The notes below the pieces were generated by a model that ran no database searches, was not told the DNA's origin, and worked only from the letters and a program-made list of their open reading frames with translations. Made by a program: the position numbers and the translations under genes. A DNA stretch of 8,620 nt, from positions 1-8,620 of the forward strand of contig JAUVPY010000078.1 in NCBI GenBank assembly GCA_030598425.1. The letters are read 5' to 3'. How positions within the stretch are numbered: position 1 is the stretch's first letter; every line of letters starts with the position of its first letter. This stretch comes from Anaerolineae bacterium (GTDB taxonomy: Bacteria; Chloroflexota; Anaerolineae; 4572-78; NAK82). Below, in pieces: positions 6,202 to 8,620 of the stretch.

Positions 6202-6633
6202 ATGTCTAGTCCTGAGTATCCTAGTGTCCCCCTGGTCGCTGTGGGGGCGATTGTGGTGAGAGATAGCCGAGTTCTTCTGATCCGGCGCGGTCAGCCGCCC
6301 AGCGAAGGCCTGTGGGCCATTCCTGGTGGGCGCGTGGAGTTGGGTGAAACGCTACAGGAGGCGGCCGAGCGGGAAATCAAAGAGGAGACCGGGCTCACCA
6401 TCCGCGCTAGAAATCCGATTCACACCTTCGACGTCATCCTACGAGATGAAGGGGGGCGTGTTCGGTTTCACTACGTTATCGTGGACTTGCTGGCCGATTA
6501 CGTGAGCGGTGCGTTGCAACCTGGGGATGATGCACTCGAGGCACGCTGGGTGCCTCGCGGTGAGCTAGGGGAGCTGACCGTCAATCGAACCACGTTAGAG
6601 GTCCTCACGAAGGTCGTCGGCTTCGCTTCGTAG
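6202..6633 (+). CDS. NUDIX hydrolase
   Basis: A 143-residue NUDIX-family hydrolase that would cleave a nucleoside diphosphate linked to another moiety, in the cytoplasm, with Mg2+ or Mn2+. The complete NUDIX box is present at residues 43-65 (Gly43, Glu49, Arg57-Glu58, Glu61-Glu62, Gly64), fitting GX5EX7REUXEEXGU exactly. The upstream strand pattern (VAVGAIVVRDSRVLLIRRG) and the WAIPGG lead-in suggest the ADP-ribose pyrophosphatase/MutT-like subgroup, but the substrate cannot be read from sequence. The start has a weak GGAAGTG 8 nt upstream. It lies 73 bp behind the KaiC-like gene with no strong terminator between them, so read-through transcription is possible. Its 3' end faces obg with only 7 bp between the stop codons. 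Confidence 0.93.
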   Translation: MSSPEYPSVPLVAVGAIVVRDSRVLLIRRGQPPSEGLWAIPGGRVELGETLQEAAEREIKEETGLTIRARNPIHTFDVILRDEGGRVRFHYVIVDLLADYVSGALQPGDDALEARWVPRGELGELTVNRTTLEVLTKVVGFAS

Positions 6634-6640
6634 CTTTTGC

Positions 6641-7897
6641 CTACCACATCCACTCAAGTTCCACGCTACCGATACGTACTGTGTCCTCGGGTTGAACGCC
6701 AGCCTCTCGCAGCGCGTCAATCACACCCATGGCCTCCAGCAGTCGCCCTGCTCGTTGCACTGCATCGTGATATTCCCACATAGTCTGGGCTGCCAATCGC
6801 TCGACCCGCTCGCCGCGTACACGCCAGCCATCTCCCTCCCACTCGACTGTGAACTCAGGCGTCTCGTCCAGCCGAAAGACTGGGATTTCGTCGGGCTCGG
6901 GTTCTGGCCTGGGCAGACTCGACAGGCTCTGCCCCACCTGGGCCATTAACTCGCGCACGCCCTCGCCGGTTGCTGCCGAGATGGCATAGGCGGGCAATCC
7001 TCGCGTGTGTATTGCCGCTTGCACCTTATGCCAGCGGTCCCGGGCATCGGGCAGGTCCATTTTGTTGAGAACCACGATTTGTGGCCGCTCAGCCAGAGTG
7101 GGCTTAAAAAGGCGTAGCTCCTGGTTGATCTGGTCGAAGTGATCCAACGGGTCGTCGTCGGCGCCATCTAGCACATGGACGAGCAGGCGCGTGCGCTCGA
7201 CGTGTCGCAGGAATTGGTGCCCCAGCCCGGCCCCGGTGTGAGCGCCTTTGATGAGGCCCGGGAGATCGGCCAGCACAAAATCGTACTCGTTGATTGTCAC
7301 TACGCCCAGGTTGGGCTGAAGGGTGGTGAAGGGGTAGTCGGCGATCTTGGGACGGGCCGCGCTGACCGCTGCCAGTAGGGTGCTCTTGCCGGCGTTGGGC
7401 ATGCCGATCAGCCCCACATCGGCTAGAAGTTTGAGTTCCAAACGCAGCCACAGTTCTTCGCCGGGAGCGCCGCGCTCGGCCAGGCGCGGGGCCTGGAGTG
7501 TGGAAGTGGCAAAGCTGGCGTTTCCGCGTCCCCCCCGGCCTCCCCGGGCAACGATCACCCGCTGGTTGGGCTCAGTCAGGTCCCCCAGCAGGTCGTCGGT
7601 GGCGGCGTCTCGCACTAGCGTGCCGGGCGGCACGAAGACGAAGGCATCGTCTCCTCGGGCGCCGGTTTGGTTCTTACCTTTGCCGTGCGCCCCGCGCCCG
7701 GCCTTGAAGTGGACCTTGTTCTTGAAGTGGACCAGTGTGTTTAGTTGAGGGTCCACCTCAACGATGACATTGCCGCCCTGGCCGCCGTTGCCACCGGCTG
7801 GACCGCCTCGCGGTACGAATTTCTCTCGCCGGAAGGCGACGGCCCCGTTCCCGCCGTCGCCTGCCTTTACGTTAATCTTGGCTTCATCAAAGAACAT
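6641..7897 (-). CDS. obg: Obg/CgtA GTPase
   Basis: An essential-type GTPase (418 aa) of the Obg family, acting in 50S ribosomal subunit maturation and stress control. The N-terminal glycine-rich Obg fold covers about residues 1-157 (for example GGPAGGNGGQGG and GRGGRGNASFA). The G domain follows with all motifs: G1 GMPNAGKST (165-173), switch I Thr191-Thr192 in YPFTTLQPN, G3 DLPG (211-214), G4 NKMD (278-281) and G5 SAA (307-309). A C-terminal OCT domain, found in only part of the family, spans about 338-416 and matches Obg relatives in Gram-positives and Chloroflexota. The ATG at 7897 starts the canonical MFFDEAKINVKAGDGGNG, so it is secure although no strong Shine-Dalgarno is visible. The gene lies downstream of the nitroreductase gene on the same strand, with a possible promoter in the 113-bp gap. 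Confidence 0.97.
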   Translation of the reverse strand: MFFDEAKINVKAGDGGNGAVAFRREKFVPRGGPAGGNGGQGGNVIVEVDPQLNTLVHFKNKVHFKAGRGAHGKGKNQTGARGDDAFVFVPPGTLVRDAATDDLLGDLTEPNQRVIVARGGRGGRGNASFATSTLQAPRLAERGAPGEELWLRLELKLLADVGLIGMPNAGKSTLLAAVSAARPKIADYPFTTLQPNLGVVTINEYDFVLADLPGLIKGAHTGAGLGHQFLRHVERTRLLVHVLDGADDDPLDHFDQINQELRLFKPTLAERPQIVVLNKMDLPDARDRWHKVQAAIHTRGLPAYAISAATGEGVRELMAQVGQSLSSLPRPEPEPDEIPVFRLDETPEFTVEWEGDGWRVRGERVERLAAQTMWEYHDAVQRAGRLLEAMGVIDALREAGVQPEDTVRIGSVELEWMW

Positions 7898-7947
7898 GAA
7901 TTGCGCTCAAAGGGTCGAAAAAAAGGACGTGATTCGCAAGTGACCTT

Positions 7948-7956
7948 ATTCTACCA
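7948..7956 (-). promoter_or_regulatory. Extended -10 promoter for obg
   Basis: On the minus strand this reads TGG-TAGAAT, an extended -10 element, about 50 nt before the obg start codon. No good -35 is present at normal spacing. The same TGn-TAGAAT form occurs before the pilin gene. Confidence 0.35.
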
Positions 7957-7975
7957 TATTCTAGCGCAAACCCTT

Positions 7976-8003
7976 AAAAAGGCCACGCTCTATCAAAAGG
8001 CCT
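7976..8003 (-). terminator. Possible weak terminator after the nitroreductase gene
   Basis: On the minus strand a 5-bp stem (AGGCC, 14-nt loop, GGCCT) is followed by a run of five Ts just behind the nitroreductase stop codon. The stem is short and the loop long, so this is tentative; obg may still receive read-through. Confidence 0.3.
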
Positions 8004-8010
8004 CCCGGCT

Positions 8011-8620
8011 CTACGTGTCTGCGTAGGCAGGCAACGTCGTCAAGCGTTTATCTTCCACCGGGCCGCCCACAGTGAAGTGATACAAGCTCTGATACGCAAA
8101 GGCCTCCAGGTCAATGCCGAGCACGCTGTGCACCGGGTCGTCGAAGAAGCAGCCGATGCCGGTCCCACGCACACCGGCCGCTTCTGCGGCCAGATAGAGG
8201 ACCTGACCGATGGCGCCGCATTCCCAATAGAGGCGTGGATAAAACCAGGCCCCGAATTCATCCAACGATCGTTCGAACTCTGCTATCATGCCCAGGCTGA
8301 AGCAGCCGTCGGAGGCGATGGCTTGATGACAGGAGACTTGCCTGGCGCGCGCGCGTGCGTCACCGGGTATCAGTCGATAGAGGTCCAGGTCGGCCGGACA
8401 GGCTTCGGGCTTCTCCCAAAGGAATTCGGCCTTCAGGGTCGAAGCTAACGCCTCTTTACGGGTTGGGTCACGCACCAGCACGTATAAGCCTGGTTCCAGT
8501 TCCTGGACCCGGTGCACAAATAGTGCCAGGTCCACGCGCGGTGACCAGGGCAAGGCGTTAAATGGAACCTGGCCCGGGCGTGCCAGAGCCTGAGACAAGA
8601 TGTGGTAAAAGACGTCCCGC
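8011..8620 (-). CDS. Nitroreductase-family protein, N-terminus beyond window
   Basis: The frame stays open to the window edge (it can be read from about 8619), so only the C-terminal 202 residues are visible and the TTG at 8598 is not a convincing start. The visible part resembles FMN-dependent nitroreductase-like oxidoreductases of the SagB/ThcOx-related type: a LPWSPRVDLALFVHRV segment, a central FSLGMIAEF, then YPRLYWECGAIGQVLYLAAEAAG (read in two blocks) followed by GIGCFFDD. The end QSLYHFTVGGPVEDKRLTTL is characteristic of this subgroup. Such enzymes bind FMN and reduce or oxidise a small molecule or a peptide; the substrate is not predictable here. No precursor peptide or cyclodehydratase gene is next to it on the visible side. 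The gene runs in the same direction as obg, ending 113 bp before it. Confidence 0.85.
   Translation of the reverse strand, partial: RDVFYHILSQALARPGQVPFNALPWSPRVDLALFVHRVQELEPGLYVLVRDPTRKEALASTLKAEFLWEKPEACPADLDLYRLIPGDARARARQVSCHQAIASDGCFSLGMIAEFERSLDEFGAWFYPRLYWECGAIGQVLYLAAEAAGVRGTGIGCFFDDPVHSVLGIDLEAFAYQSLYHFTVGGPVEDKRLTTLPAYADT

Noticed and set aside
7104..7748. Long alternative frames over obg on both strands.
   Set aside because: They are shadows of the GC-rich, glycine-rich obg coding sequence, which has the full set of GTPase motifs in its own frame.
8011..8620. Nitroreductase-family gene as part of a thiazole/oxazole-modified peptide (SagB-type) cluster.
   Set aside because: No precursor peptide, cyclodehydratase or YcaO gene is visible in the window, and the upstream side is cut off, so there is no support for it.

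Overview
The window looks like chromosomal DNA of a GC-rich, non-model bacterium. My best guess is a member of the Chloroflexota (Anaerolineae- or Caldilineae-like). This is inference from the combination of a tiny Flp-type pilin, a parvulin lipoprotein, a membrane-anchored protein with a long Thr/Pro linker, a GAF plus class III cyclase and a single-domain KaiC-like ATPase. There is no rRNA or other marker gene to prove it. I see no tRNA, rRNA, CRISPR array, transposase or phage gene.

Layout. Positions 56-1477 (minus) hold a GAF-class III nucleotidyl cyclase. Across a 281-bp divergent intergenic region lies a 48-residue Flp-like prepilin (1759-1905, plus) with an almost perfect Shine-Dalgarno sequence and a hairpin behind it. 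Next is a plus-strand block that looks devoted to the cell envelope: a PrsA/SurA-like parvulin lipoprotein (2103-3173) with its own promoter, then from a second strong promoter a single-pass membrane protein with TPR-like helices (3235-4611), a membrane-anchored Thr/Pro-stalk protein with an extracellular two-cysteine domain (4631-5344), and a RecA/KaiC-like ATPase (5379-6128). A NUDIX hydrolase follows (6202-6633). Transcription then converges: the Obg/CgtA GTPase (6641-7897, minus) ends 7 bp from the NUDIX stop. Behind it is the C-terminal part of a nitroreductase-family protein (8011 to the window end, minus).

How the genes may work together. The obg, NUDIX and nitroreductase genes are ordinary housekeeping or accessory genes. 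The less ordinary part is 1759-6128, where a secreted pilin-like peptide, an extracytoplasmic foldase, two membrane proteins of no recognised family and a cytoplasmic KaiC-like ATPase lie in the same direction, opposite a putative cyclic-nucleotide signalling enzyme. A shared role in building or controlling a surface structure is a reasonable hypothesis, but it rests on adjacency only. No Tad/Flp secretion ATPase, prepilin peptidase or platform protein is in the window.
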